Below, piece after piece: positions 52,026-60,740 of a stretch of DNA of 64,000 nt. How positions within the stretch are numbered: position 1 is the first letter of the stretch; each line of letters opens with the position of its first letter. The translations under genes and the position numbers were made by a program. The stretch is from a bacterium. GTDB lineage: Bacteria; Thermotogota; Thermotogae; Mesoaciditogales; Mesoaciditogaceae. Below the pieces are notes generated by a model. The model searched no databases, had not been told where the DNA came from, and was given only the letters and a program-made list of their open reading frames with translations. The stretch covers positions 1 through 64,000 of the forward strand of contig JAJYYZ010000004.1 in assembly GCA_021800445.1 (NCBI GenBank). The letters are read 5' to 3'.

Positions 52026-52056
52026 AGGAGGTGTGCCCTTCGGGGTGAAAATCATG
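52024..52056 (+). promoter_or_regulatory. Split ribosome-binding site of rpsA with an intervening UUCG hairpin
   Basis: AAAGGAGGTG (52024-52033) is a ten-base perfect SD, yet the preferred ATG is at 52054. Between them TGCCC-TTCG-GGGTG (52034-52047) can fold into a C(UUCG)G hairpin. When folded, about eight unpaired bases separate the SD core and the ATG. A weaker SD-like GGGGTG is on the 3' arm. Confidence 0.6.
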
Positions 52057-53748
52057 GAAAACGGCGAAGTGCTTAACGGGAAAGAAGAATTCGAGAAGTA
52101 TCTCGAAAGCGAAAATGTAGGAACACCGACTGTCGGAGAAGTAAGAAAGTGTACTGTCTTAAGCTCCGGTACCGAATACGTTATAGTCGATCTATCGGCT
52201 AAAACTGAAGGAATGATAACGAAAAGAGAACTCGTGAGAAATCCTGAAAGTTACAAGCCGGGTGAGACGATAAAGGCTATGGTTATAAATTACAAAGGAG
52301 AAGAAGAAGGTGCGAGGACTTACCTTTCCGAACGCAGATTTATGATACCGAAACTCCTTGAAGAAGTAAGAAAAAGCATGGAAGAGAAAAGAACTGTCAA
52401 AGGTTACGTTACAAAAAAAGTCAGAGGTGGATACACCGTTGAAATAGAAGGTACTCTTTCGGCCTTTTTGCCAGGATCTCAGGCATCTTATTTAAACAAC
52501 GTATCCAACGAAGACCTCGTGAAAAAAGAATTCGAATTTGAAGTTATAAATTTTGAAGAACGCAACAACGGCAACAACATAGTACTTTCAATGGACGCGC
52601 TCGTGAAAAAGCAGGTTGAAGAGTTTTTGAACGGTATAGAAGTTGGTAGCAAGTTAGCCGGAGTTATAAAGGATATAACCTCTTTCGGGGCATTTGTGGA
52701 CGTCGGGCCGATGACAGCGCTGCTTCCAAGAAGCGAAATAAGTTGGGACAAAAATGTCAACTTTAAAGACAAATTCCGTATCGGCGATAAAATTGAAGGC
52801 ATTGTCATATCAAAAGATATCGTAAACAGAAAGATGTCTATAAGTCTCAAAAGACTTTCTAACGATCCGTGGGATGACATAGAGGCAAAGTATCCTGTTG
52901 GTACCGTTGTGGATGCGACAGTCACGGGTATAGCGCCTTACGGCGTCTTTGTGAAAATCTCGGATGGCATAAAGGGCCTTGTCAGATCGGAAGATATCTT
53001 TTGGGGAAATTACAGAAGAAACCTTAAAGACTATTTCCGTGAAAATGAAAACATAAAAGTCGAAGTCACCGAAATAGACAAAAACAGAAGGAGGATTTCT
53101 TTCAGCATAAAAGATGTGGAAGGAGATCCATGGAATGACATCGAAGAAAAGTATCATGTCGGCGATACGGTGAAAACGAAAGTTGAAAAGATACTCGATG
53201 CCGGAGTGATACTTGGCATCGAAGAAGAAGTTTCTGGTTTTGCCCATATCTCCGAACTCTCATGGAATTTCGTCAAAAATCCTTCCGATCTTTTCAAGAA
53301 AAATCAAGAAATTGAAGCAAAAATTCTCGAGATAAATCCTGAAAAGAGAAGGATGAAATTAAGCGTTAAAAGATTGCAAAAAGATCCTTGGGAAGAACTT
53401 GTCAAGAATGTCAAGATGGGTACTCCGGTTGATTGTGAAGTTGTCAACCTCAAGAATTCGGGTGCGATTCTGCGCGTGGTGGATTTCAACGTGGAAGGAT
53501 TTTTACCCAAATCTCAATTTTACGAGGGTATAAAGGTCGGAGATACCTTCAAGGCGAAAGTCCACAAGATATCCTACAACCCTCAATTAGATGAAAGAGA
53601 TATGGTTGTGACCATAAAAGGAGAACCTGTGGAACAGGTTTTACATGCCAAAAAAGAAACTCCGAAAGAAGATGAATTTTTTAATCAAGGGCCTATGAGA
53701 ACGACAATAGGAGAAATGGTGAATCAAAAAGGTGAAAAGCAATCTTAA
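52054..53748 (+). CDS. rpsA: Ribosomal protein S1-like, six S1 domains
   Basis: RNA-binding protein of about 564 aa built of six S1 (OB) repeats, beginning near TVGEVRKCTVL, KRTVKGYVTKK, VGSKLAGVIKDITSFGAF, VGTVVDATVTGIAPYGVF, VGDTVKTKVEKI and MGTPVDCEVVNL. The third and fourth are closest to consensus. It would bridge mRNA and the 30S subunit. The start is uncertain: GTG at 52033 or 52045 is possible, but 52054 fits the folded SD region. It overlaps der by 17 bases. Confidence 0.92.
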   Translation: MENGEVLNGKEEFEKYLESENVGTPTVGEVRKCTVLSSGTEYVIVDLSAKTEGMITKRELVRNPESYKPGETIKAMVINYKGEEEGARTYLSERRFMIPKLLEEVRKSMEEKRTVKGYVTKKVRGGYTVEIEGTLSAFLPGSQASYLNNVSNEDLVKKEFEFEVINFEERNNGNNIVLSMDALVKKQVEEFLNGIEVGSKLAGVIKDITSFGAFVDVGPMTALLPRSEISWDKNVNFKDKFRIGDKIEGIVISKDIVNRKMSISLKRLSNDPWDDIEAKYPVGTVVDATVTGIAPYGVFVKISDGIKGLVRSEDIFWGNYRRNLKDYFRENENIKVEVTEIDKNRRRISFSIKDVEGDPWNDIEEKYHVGDTVKTKVEKILDAGVILGIEEEVSGFAHISELSWNFVKNPSDLFKKNQEIEAKILEINPEKRRMKLSVKRLQKDPWEELVKNVKMGTPVDCEVVNLKNSGAILRVVDFNVEGFLPKSQFYEGIKVGDTFKAKVHKISYNPQLDERDMVVTIKGEPVEQVLHAKKETPKEDEFFNQGPMRTTIGEMVNQKGEKQS

Positions 53749-55036
53749 TTTGCCCGCAGTCGTCATAGCGGGAAAAAAGAACGTCGGAAAGTCAAGTATA
53801 TTCAACAAACTCGTTGGTTTCAGAAGATCTCTGGTGGCCGATTACGAAGGCCTAACCAGAGATCCGGTTATTTCTGACATAAATTTGGAAGGAAAAAACA
53901 TCAGAATCGTCGATCTGCCGGGATACTTTGTCGATCCGGCCGACGATATAGAAAAAAGTATGAACGATGCTTTAAAGCATTGGATAGCGAAGGCATCTTT
54001 GGTGATCTTTGTCATCGACGGAAGAACTAACATAACGGAAGAAGACGAAGAAGTTGCGGATATAATCAGAAAATCCGGCAAAGATTGCCTTTTAACCGTG
54101 AACAAAGCCGAAGGAGAGGCCTACAAAAAAAACTTGGATGAGATATACTCGATCTCCATGGGCGATCCGATCTTTGTCTCAGCCGAGCACAACATCGGCT
54201 TCGAAACGCTAATAGATGTCGTATTGAAAAGGATACCCGATTTCGGCCAGAGTATAACCGAAACGACTGTGAGGGTTTCGATCGTCGGAAGGCCGAATGT
54301 CGGAAAATCTTCTTTGCTAAATGCCTTAATCAACGAATCTCTCTCGATAGTAACGGACATTCCGGGCACCACAAGAGACACCATAGATGCGTCTTTCAAT
54401 TACAAAGGAAGAGAAATACTTTTCATCGACACGGCCGGACTAAGAAGAAGGTCGCGCGTTGAGAAAGGAACAGTCGAATCTTTCAGCGGTGCCAGAACGA
54501 TAAGGGCAATAATGAATTCAGACATCTCATTGCTCGTAGTTGATGCTTCGGAAAAAATTTCCGATCAGGACAAAAAAATTGCCTCTATGATATTGAAATA
54601 TTCAAAGGCTCCGATCGTGGTTTTAAACAAATGGGATATCGCGAAGGCAGGGATTCTTGACGAAGCCAAAAAAGCGCTTTTTTTCATATCTTACAGTCCT
54701 TTCGTGCCATTATCCGCTGCCGAGAAGTGGAATACGAACAATCTTATGAAAGAAATCGTGGACGTTTACGACGGATACACCTCAAACGTTCAAACGTCAA
54801 AAATAGCGAATGCGTCCTCGCGTTTTTCGGCCGAGCATTCGATTTCGTCGAAATTGAAACTTTTCTACGCGACGCAGACCGGAACCTCTCCGCCGACCAT
54901 CTCTGTTTTCGTCAATTTTCCCGAACTTTTTGATGACAGCATGAAAAGATCTTACGAAAACTTTTTAAGAAAACAGATAGATAACTTTGCAAAAACACCT
55001 TTGAAAATAATCGTAAGGGCGAGAAGAGAGTCATGA
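53732..55036 (+). CDS. der: Ribosome assembly GTPase Der (EngA)
   Basis: A 434-aa protein with two tandem GTPase domains, GKKNVGKSS near residue 14 and GRPNVGKSS near residue 188, and a KH-like C-terminal domain. The first domain has DLPG for the G3 motif and NKAE instead of NKxD for G4. As I recall, Thermotoga Der also has NKAE. The second domain is canonical (DTAGLRRRSR, NKWD). GTG start inside the rpsA 3' end; plsY overlaps by four bases. Confidence 0.94.
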   Translation: MKSNLNLPAVVIAGKKNVGKSSIFNKLVGFRRSLVADYEGLTRDPVISDINLEGKNIRIVDLPGYFVDPADDIEKSMNDALKHWIAKASLVIFVIDGRTNITEEDEEVADIIRKSGKDCLLTVNKAEGEAYKKNLDEIYSISMGDPIFVSAEHNIGFETLIDVVLKRIPDFGQSITETTVRVSIVGRPNVGKSSLLNALINESLSIVTDIPGTTRDTIDASFNYKGREILFIDTAGLRRRSRVEKGTVESFSGARTIRAIMNSDISLLVVDASEKISDQDKKIASMILKYSKAPIVVLNKWDIAKAGILDEAKKALFFISYSPFVPLSAAEKWNTNNLMKEIVDVYDGYTSNVQTSKIANASSRFSAEHSISSKLKLFYATQTGTSPPTISVFVNFPELFDDSMKRSYENFLRKQIDNFAKTPLKIIVRARRES

Positions 55037-55635
55037 TTGTTGAAATAATATGGGTGATAGTTTCCTATTTTGTCGGAAGTATACCTTTCAGTTACATCTT
55101 ACCTTACATAAAAGGAGTAGATGTAAGAAAAGTCGGAAGCGGGAATGTCGGCGGCACAAATGCCTTAAGGGCAGGCGGCCCTGTGATCGGGTTTGTTTCG
55201 ATGTTCCTTGACATTTTTAAATCTTTTATCGTTGTTTTGATCGCAAGACTTTTGGGATTTGATCTTATCTGGATATTGCTTGCCGGCACCTTTGCTATCA
55301 TAGGTCATGATTACCCGATTTACATGAAGTTTAAAGGAGGAAAGGGAGTTGCTTCAACTTTAGGCTTTGTCTTTGCCGTGAATCCTTTAATTGCGCTTGG
55401 CTTTCTTGGAGTTTGGATCGTTTTCGCGCTTACGACGAAATACGTCTCTTTAGCTTCAATGATAGGTCTCGGCGTTGCATCGATATTGGCTTTCGCGCTG
55501 AGACAGGAATATTTGGGAATTACTTTGGTTTTTCTTTTTCTTTTGAGCGTTTACAGGCATCATGAAAACATAAAAAGGCTTATCAACAAGAAAGAAAACA
55601 AGATGGACTTGATAAGCATTTTAAGACAAAAATGA
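55033..55635 (+). CDS. plsY: Acyl-phosphate:glycerol-3-phosphate acyltransferase PlsY
   Basis: Inner-membrane enzyme of 200 aa for phosphatidic acid synthesis. SYFVGSIPFSYILPY, VRKVGSGNVGGTNALRAGG and GHDYPIYMKFKGGKGVAST are the PlsY motifs, with about five to seven hydrophobic helices. The ATG overlaps the der stop. The Ugp-like importer at 2.3-5.5 kb could supply its glycerol-3-phosphate, though that link is inference. Confidence 0.94.
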   Translation: MIVEIIWVIVSYFVGSIPFSYILPYIKGVDVRKVGSGNVGGTNALRAGGPVIGFVSMFLDIFKSFIVVLIARLLGFDLIWILLAGTFAIIGHDYPIYMKFKGGKGVASTLGFVFAVNPLIALGFLGVWIVFALTTKYVSLASMIGLGVASILAFALRQEYLGITLVFLFLLSVYRHHENIKRLINKKENKMDLISILRQK

Positions 55636-55644
55636 CATCATGAA

Positions 55645-56265
55645 ATGGGTGATCTTTTGAACGATGAAGAAAATACCCCGCTTATCTACAAAATAGTCGT
55701 CATAGTGGTTATCGTCGCTGCCATTTTCGCAACTTTTATGAGCATACTCGATTTTGCGCTTGTCAGATCGGATTCGGCGGAAATTTCTAATTTGAGCAAA
55801 ACGATGGAATCGATAAGCGGAAGGTTGAATGGAATCGATTCGGATATTTCCGCTTTGAAACAAAGCATATCTCCCGGCGGAGTCGTCGATGAGTACATAA
55901 ATTCGTATAACTTTCTTTCAAACGGCAACATCGATCTCGAAAAAATCCTGACCTTTTCCTCTGTAAATCCAAATTCAGATTATTTCAGCATTTACATAAC
56001 GGGAAAGAAAAGCGTATGGATAAACGTAACTAAGGGCGGTCAACTTTTACTTCAGGCGGATATGAGGCCGGGGCTTTCCGATTACGTTTTTTTCCTTTCG
56101 GGCACACCGACGGTCAAAACGACATATACCATCTCACTTGATCGTTCCTGCGTTGTAACCAGCAACGATGCTTCCGACACTTATTTCCTTGTGTCCAAAA
56201 ACGGATCATCCGAATTGTTGAGAATGAAAAATCAATTTCAACCTGTTTCTGAATTTTACAAATAA
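55645..56265 (+). CDS. Unknown membrane-anchored protein with a coiled-coil stalk
   Basis: A 206-aa protein. One hydrophobic helix (IYKIVVIVVIVAAIFATFMS) follows a short acidic front. A heptad-like stretch (ISNLSKTMESISGRLNGI, then SDISALKQS) suggests a coiled coil. The last ~120 residues look beta-rich (FSIYITGKKSVWINVT, TTYTISLDRSCVV) and should lie outside the membrane. I recognise no family. It sits nine bases after plsY and 12 bases before the GH31 gene. The start is uncertain; the ATG lacks a good SD and a TTG at 55657 is possible. Confidence 0.6.
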   Translation: MGDLLNDEENTPLIYKIVVIVVIVAAIFATFMSILDFALVRSDSAEISNLSKTMESISGRLNGIDSDISALKQSISPGGVVDEYINSYNFLSNGNIDLEKILTFSSVNPNSDYFSIYITGKKSVWINVTKGGQLLLQADMRPGLSDYVFFLSGTPTVKTTYTISLDRSCVVTSNDASDTYFLVSKNGSSELLRMKNQFQPVSEFYK

Positions 56266-56277
56266 AGGAGGGTTTAA

Positions 56278-58518
56278 ATGCCTACGATTCAGAAAATTAA
56301 CGGTTCGATTTTTAAGGTCGTCTACGGCAATCCTGCAAATCCTGTTGATGTGACCTCACCATACGAAGAATCATATCTTAATTTTAAATGCGAAGAGATA
56401 AACGGAAAATTGCAGGTGATCGATGCTGGTAAAACGATCATATCCGAAAAAGACTCGAAGGTCGATGGCGGCATTTTCTCCGTGACCTTTTCATATGAAA
56501 ATGCGCATTTCTTTGGTTTCGGAGAAAAGATGGGCTACCTTGACAAACGTGGTAAGCACTTTAAAATGCAAAACATGGATAACCCCCTCCATACGCCGGA
56601 TCTTGATCCGATGTACATATCAATACCGTTTTTTATTGCGGTTTCACCTAAAAAACCGGCAGTGGGGATATTCGCAAATTCCACATCTTACACTTTTTTC
56701 AGAATGGGAAATGATTTCGATGTATCCGCCAAAGACGACGGCATTGAACTTTACTTCATTTACGGTCCCAAAGTGCAGGATGTCGTCAGCAAATTCGCAC
56801 AACTTGTGGGGAAGATGGAAATGCCTCCCGCATGGTCAATTGGCTATCAACAATCAAGATGGAGTTATTCCACCGCTTCGGAAGCGTTGGATATCGCCAA
56901 AAAATTAAGATCGGACGATATTCCGTGTGACGTTATATATCTTGACATAGATTACATGGACGGATACAGGGTTTTCACATGGGGAAAACACTTCGGAGAT
57001 CCGAAGGGATTTTCTGAAGAGATGAAAAAATTGGGATTTAAGATCGTCACCATAATCGATCCCGGTGTGAAAACAGATGAAAATTACGAAATTTACAAAT
57101 CAGGAAAATCGTTAGATGCTTTTGTCAAAGATCGAAATGGAAGAGATTTCACAGGCTATGTCTGGCCCGGAAGGTGCAATTTCCCGGATTTTCTGAGATC
57201 GGACGTAAGAGAATGGTGGGCAAAATCACATAAATCTTTATTTGAAAACGGTGTCGACGGTGTATGGAACGATATGAACGAGCCGTCGATAGTTTGGACT
57301 GATTCAAAAACATCCAAAATCTTTGAACTGATGCGAAAGGGAGAGATCGATTTTCAAGTCTTGGGTCAGGCGAAAGGATTTTTTACGCAGGAAGATTTTG
57401 GAGACGAAATAGTTCACAAAGACGACAAAGGCAACGTTTGGCCGCATTTCAAAGTGAGAAATATTTACGCCCACCTCGAAGCGATGGCGACAAAACGGGC
57501 TTTTGAGATGTACAAACCAAATAAAAGGCCTTTCATTTTGACAAGGGCGGGATTTGCGGGAATTCAAAAATACGCTGCCGTATGGACGGGAGACAATTCA
57601 AGTTGGTGGGAACATCTTGAAATTGAAATGCCTATTTCTATGGGACTCGGAATGAGCGGAGTTGCTTTTACGGGCACGGATGTGGGCGGTTTCGGAGGGG
57701 ACGCAGACGGAGAATTACTTGCCAGATGGACTGAAATGGGCGCTTTTTTCCCGTTTTTCAGAAATCACAGCGCCATTGGCACATCCCGTCAGGAACCGTG
57801 GGCCTTTGGCAAAAAGATCGAAGACACGATCAGAAAATATATAAAATTTAGGTACGCGCTTTTCCCGTACATATACACGGCATTTTATTTTTCTCACAAA
57901 GATGGGATACCCGTTATGCGTCCGCTTTTGTTTCTCGATCAAGACAACGAGAATCTCTACTCGATAAACGACGAATTCCTCTTCGGAGATTCGATTCTTG
58001 TCGCACCCATAACAAGACCGAATGCAACGTGGAGAATGGTTTACATTCCGAAGGGAAAATGGATAGATATGAGAAATGGCAACCTTTACGAAGAAAATCA
58101 CGTTTACAAAATCGATGCTCCGCTTGATGAAATTCCAATCTTCGTAAAAGAAAATTCCATGATCTTTAAGACCGATCCCGCGAATTACATCCTTGAGAAA
58201 GAAAAGATGAACCTTTACGTAGACATTTACGGTCAGGAAGGCGTTGGCTACCTTTACGAAGATGACGGTGAAACGCTGAATTACAAACTTGGAAAGTACA
58301 ATCTTTACGAATTTGCCGTCGGCGCGTTGAGTCGAGGATACACGATCGGAATAAAGGCCTTAAATCATGGATACACGGGAAAATATAAAAAGGTCCGGAT
58401 GAACTTTTCGAATGCCCCCAGACAAATCATGGAAATCACCCTCAACGGTAAAAAAACAGAATCGCATTTCGACGGCAAAACTCTGAAAGTTGAATTTGAA
58501 ATGGAAGATGTGATTTGA
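56278..58518 (+). CDS. Glycoside hydrolase family 31 alpha-glucosidase
   Basis: A 746-aa GH31 enzyme without a signal peptide, so probably cytoplasmic. FFGFGEKMG and MPPAWSIGYQQSRWSY open the catalytic part. DGVWNDMNEPS holds the nucleophile Asp, AAVWTGDNSSWWEHL the acid/base Asp, and GVAFTGTDVGGFGGDADGEL the sugar-binding loop. It would release glucose or xylose from alpha-linked oligosaccharides. AAGGAGGG SD. Confidence 0.9.
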   Translation: MPTIQKINGSIFKVVYGNPANPVDVTSPYEESYLNFKCEEINGKLQVIDAGKTIISEKDSKVDGGIFSVTFSYENAHFFGFGEKMGYLDKRGKHFKMQNMDNPLHTPDLDPMYISIPFFIAVSPKKPAVGIFANSTSYTFFRMGNDFDVSAKDDGIELYFIYGPKVQDVVSKFAQLVGKMEMPPAWSIGYQQSRWSYSTASEALDIAKKLRSDDIPCDVIYLDIDYMDGYRVFTWGKHFGDPKGFSEEMKKLGFKIVTIIDPGVKTDENYEIYKSGKSLDAFVKDRNGRDFTGYVWPGRCNFPDFLRSDVREWWAKSHKSLFENGVDGVWNDMNEPSIVWTDSKTSKIFELMRKGEIDFQVLGQAKGFFTQEDFGDEIVHKDDKGNVWPHFKVRNIYAHLEAMATKRAFEMYKPNKRPFILTRAGFAGIQKYAAVWTGDNSSWWEHLEIEMPISMGLGMSGVAFTGTDVGGFGGDADGELLARWTEMGAFFPFFRNHSAIGTSRQEPWAFGKKIEDTIRKYIKFRYALFPYIYTAFYFSHKDGIPVMRPLLFLDQDNENLYSINDEFLFGDSILVAPITRPNATWRMVYIPKGKWIDMRNGNLYEENHVYKIDAPLDEIPIFVKENSMIFKTDPANYILEKEKMNLYVDIYGQEGVGYLYEDDGETLNYKLGKYNLYEFAVGALSRGYTIGIKALNHGYTGKYKKVRMNFSNAPRQIMEITLNGKKTESHFDGKTLKVEFEMEDVI

Positions 58519-59361
58519 ATGTACATAGGCGCTCATATGACAAGTCCGCTTTCGACGATACCCGACAGAACCGTTAAAACAGGCGGAAACACGTTTCAGA
58601 TCTTCTCTCACAGTCCGAGGATGTGGAGCGTAAACGTAAAATCGAATGACTCCGAACGCGATGCTTTCATAGCGGGGATGAAAAGACAAAACATAAAAGG
58701 CGACAAAGTGATGATTCACGCGAGTTATCTCATAAACCTTGCGAGCCCTAACCCTGAAGTGCTTGAAAAATCCATAGAACTCATGAAAAAAGAACTCGAA
58801 CTTGCGAGTTTGCTCAAGATCAAATACCTCAACGTCCATCCCGGCAGTGGCCTTGGAGAATCGGAAGAAAACGCAATTCAAAGAATTGGCCATTCAATAG
58901 CGACTATCATGGAAGACAGTTCAAAGGGTGTTGTGTTGTTGCTCGAAATAGTTTCTCCGAAAGGAGGAAACATCGGACACAACTTTCGCCAACTCAAAAA
59001 AATTGCCGATCTAAGCGGGTATAATCTCTATTTCACATACGATACGTGTCATGGCTTTGACGCCGGATACGATATAACATCAAAAGACGGAATGAAAAAA
59101 CTCATGGACGAAATCGACGAAACGATTGGCAGAGATCACCTTGTCATGTGCCATTTGAACGATTCAATGTACCCGCTTGGCATGCATAAAGACAGACACG
59201 AAAGAATCGGCAAAGGCTTTATAGGCGTAAAAGGATTTGAAACGTTCTTTTCGGAGGCGTTTTTCAGAACAATTCCCATGATCCTCGAAACGCCCGGAGG
59301 CGATCGAGAACACGAAGAAGACATAAAAGTTGTGAAAGAAATAGTAAAGAACGGCACGTAG
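58519..59361 (+). CDS. nfo: Endonuclease IV (AP endonuclease)
   Basis: Zinc AP endonuclease of 280 aa for base-excision repair. MYIGAHMTSPLSTIPD, MIHASYLINLASP, YLNVHPGSG, LLLEIVSPKG, FTYDTCHGFDAGYD, VMCHLNDS and the GIGK-like HERIGKGFIG with ILETPGG carry the metal ligands. It starts directly after the GH31 stop. The last codons and TAG stop lie in the first unit of a heptad repeat (GCACGTA GCGGGTA), so the C-terminus (KNGT) may have been trimmed by repeat insertion. Confidence 0.93.
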   Translation: MYIGAHMTSPLSTIPDRTVKTGGNTFQIFSHSPRMWSVNVKSNDSERDAFIAGMKRQNIKGDKVMIHASYLINLASPNPEVLEKSIELMKKELELASLLKIKYLNVHPGSGLGESEENAIQRIGHSIATIMEDSSKGVVLLLEIVSPKGGNIGHNFRQLKKIADLSGYNLYFTYDTCHGFDAGYDITSKDGMKKLMDEIDETIGRDHLVMCHLNDSMYPLGMHKDRHERIGKGFIGVKGFETFFSEAFFRTIPMILETPGGDREHEEDIKVVKEIVKNGT

Positions 59362-59388
59362 CGGGTAGCACGTGGAAAAATCAAACTG
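59354..59388 (+). repeat. Heptad repeat island 3a
   Basis: GCACGTA GCGGGTA GCACGTG and two less clear units, beginning inside the nfo stop region and ending at hairpin copy F. Confidence 0.6.
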
Positions 59389-59471
59389 GAGGCGGAGAGC
59401 ATGATGCCGAGAGGTGGCCTCCGCAGCAACGCGAGGACCAGACACCGAAGGGCGAATGCTGGAGCCGAAGT
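59389..59471 (+). repeat. Hairpin repeat element, copy F
   Basis: An 83-bp copy: GAGGCGGAGAGCATGATGCC, then GAGAGGTGGCCTCCGCAGC, then GCGAGGACCAGACACCGAAG and GGCGAATGCTGGAGCC. It is nearly the reverse complement of copies D and E. Heptads flank both sides. Confidence 0.75.
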
Positions 59472-59569
59472 GCAAAAGTGGCGCATGGCATATAGAAAGA
59501 ACAAGTGACGAGTGATCAGTGAGGAGAGAGCAGCGCGTAGCGGGTGGCGGGTAGCTTGTGGCAAAAACA
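59472..59569 (+). repeat. Heptad repeat island 3b (14 units)
   Basis: Fourteen in-phase 7-mers: TGGCGCA TGGCATA, AACAAGT GACGAGT GATCAGT GAGGAGA, GCGTAGC GGGTGGC GGGTAGC TTGTGGC and others. They are the reverse-complement forms of the families in islands 2a-2c. With 3a and copy F they fill most of the gap from nfo to the next gene. Confidence 0.78.
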
Positions 59570-59646
59570 AAACGATAGTAAATTTAAAAGGTGTGCAAAT
59601 CAGAGTGATAAGGCTTTATGTTTCATGGCTTTTTTGTGCCAGTAGA

Positions 59647-59859
59647 TCACAGATTTAACTGCCTTTTCACTTCTTCATTCGAAACAATATTCACGCCATT
59701 TAAGGCATCTTTAGCGTCTTTGAAAAAATTCGGATCTTTGTTCAGTTCACGCTCGATTATCAGTTCTTCATATTCTTCCCAAAGTCTTTTGATTTCATCA
59801 TCCGAAAGATTGTCAATCGAATCTTTGAGCTTTTTTCTTAAATTTTTTGTATTTTGCAC
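59647..59859 (-). CDS. Small charged helical protein, unrecognised
   Basis: A 70-aa, largely helical and highly charged protein (LRKKLKDSIDNLSDDEIKRL, then WEEYEELIIERELN). I do not recognise the family. GTG at 59859 stands six bases after GAGGTG; the GTG at 59868 is part of that SD. An extended -10 (TG-T-TATAAT) lies at 59913-59908. Size and neighbourhood suggest an antitoxin-like protein beside the Phd-PIN module, but no toxin partner lies next to it. Confidence 0.5.
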   Translation of the reverse strand: MQNTKNLRKKLKDSIDNLSDDEIKRLWEEYEELIIERELNKDPNFFKDAKDALNGVNIVSNEEVKRQLNL

Positions 59860-59987
59860 AGATAACACCTCTTTCGTACCAAATTGATCGTTATCGACAC
59901 TACTTCAATTATAACAGAAATATCCATCTACACATATTTTGGTCTGATCGTGTCATCCACTATTTCTAACTTGATCAGAGTGCGGAA

Positions 59988-60012
59988 TTACACTTCCTGT
60001 TATCCCGCACTC
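59988..60012. repeat. Palindrome GAGTGCGG...CCGCACTC upstream of the toxin-antitoxin pair
   Basis: Eight-base exact arms (59988-59995; 60005-60012) around a nine-base loop. The right arm shares CCCGCACT with the palindrome at 60728, so the two bracket the module. Confidence 0.55.
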
Positions 60013-60026
60013 TTTGTCATCTTGAC

Positions 60027-60067
60027 CATTTGATAAATTGATCATTTGTGGACATTTGTGATAAAAT
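60027..60067 (+). promoter_or_regulatory. Promoter and direct repeats of the Phd-PIN operon
   Basis: TTGATC (60038-60043), an 18-base spacer and TAAAAT (60062-60067) preceded by TGA. Three copies of CATTTG (60027, 60043, 60053) overlap it and could be antitoxin-binding sites for autoregulation. Confidence 0.5.
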
Positions 60068-60085
60068 GTTTTAGAGGTGATGTAA

Positions 60086-60334
60086 ATGAAAACCGTTACG
60101 GTCAGAGATATAAGAAATAGATTTGATGACGTCTTGAAAGAAAAGGAAGAAGTCGTGATTCTGAAAAGAGGTGTTCCTGTGGCTACTATGAAGCCGTTTG
60201 ATAATGTTGATCTAATGAAGTACTATCTTGAAAGAGCTCAGGAAGCATCAAAAGAGGCGGGCTTAACGGAAGAAGAAGGTTTATCTCTCTTGAAGGAAGT
60301 AAGAGAAGAATTAAGAAATGAAAATCGTCATTGA
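60086..60334 (+). CDS. Phd/YefM-type antitoxin
   Basis: An 82-aa antitoxin. The DNA-binding front VTVRDIRNRFDDVLKEKEEV with ILKRGVPVATMKPF is typical of Phd/YefM. The helical tail should wrap the toxin. AGAGGTGA precedes the ATG, and its 3' end overlaps the toxin gene by 17 bases. Confidence 0.8.
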   Translation: MKTVTVRDIRNRFDDVLKEKEEVVILKRGVPVATMKPFDNVDLMKYYLERAQEASKEAGLTEEEGLSLLKEVREELRNENRH

Positions 60335-60740
60335 CACAAATATCGTTGTTTCTGCCGCTTTAGGATCTGAAACATGTGAAAAAGCCATTATCAAATCTTT
60401 TGTTGAAGATGATACAGTTATAGAGCCTAAAATAATCTCTTTAGAACTTTCCAAATTTATCGAAAAAATTCAATCCAAAAAGTACGATGCAGAAAAAATT
60501 AAGAAAATAGATGACTTTTTCAAATTTTTTCTCAGCATGGTAAAAATTGAAGATCCTCAGAACATATTAAAAATTAGCCCGCATGTACCGGATAATTTCT
60601 TTCTTTCTCTTGCATATGAAAAGAAAGCGTTGTTTCTAAGTGGGGATAAACTTGCACTGGAAAGTGGAAAAATTGCAGATATAGATGTAATGTCGGCTGG
60701 TGAATGGATTAAATTCAAAATACCGTCATCCCGCACTTGA
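60318..60740 (+). CDS. PIN-domain toxin (VapC-like, COG1569 type)
   Basis: A 140-aa PIN ribonuclease. The acidic residues lie in IVIDTNIVVSAALG at the front, LELSKFIEK, PDNFFLSLAYEKKA and FLSGDKLALE. These fit the putative PIN toxins usually paired with Phd-like antitoxins. The last residues (IPSSRT) and the stop are encoded inside a palindromic repeat at 60728-60748, so the C-terminus may be acquired. Intact otherwise. Confidence 0.8.
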   Translation: MKIVIDTNIVVSAALGSETCEKAIIKSFVEDDTVIEPKIISLELSKFIEKIQSKKYDAEKIKKIDDFFKFFLSMVKIEDPQNILKISPHVPDNFFLSLAYEKKALFLSGDKLALESGKIADIDVMSAGEWIKFKIPSSRT

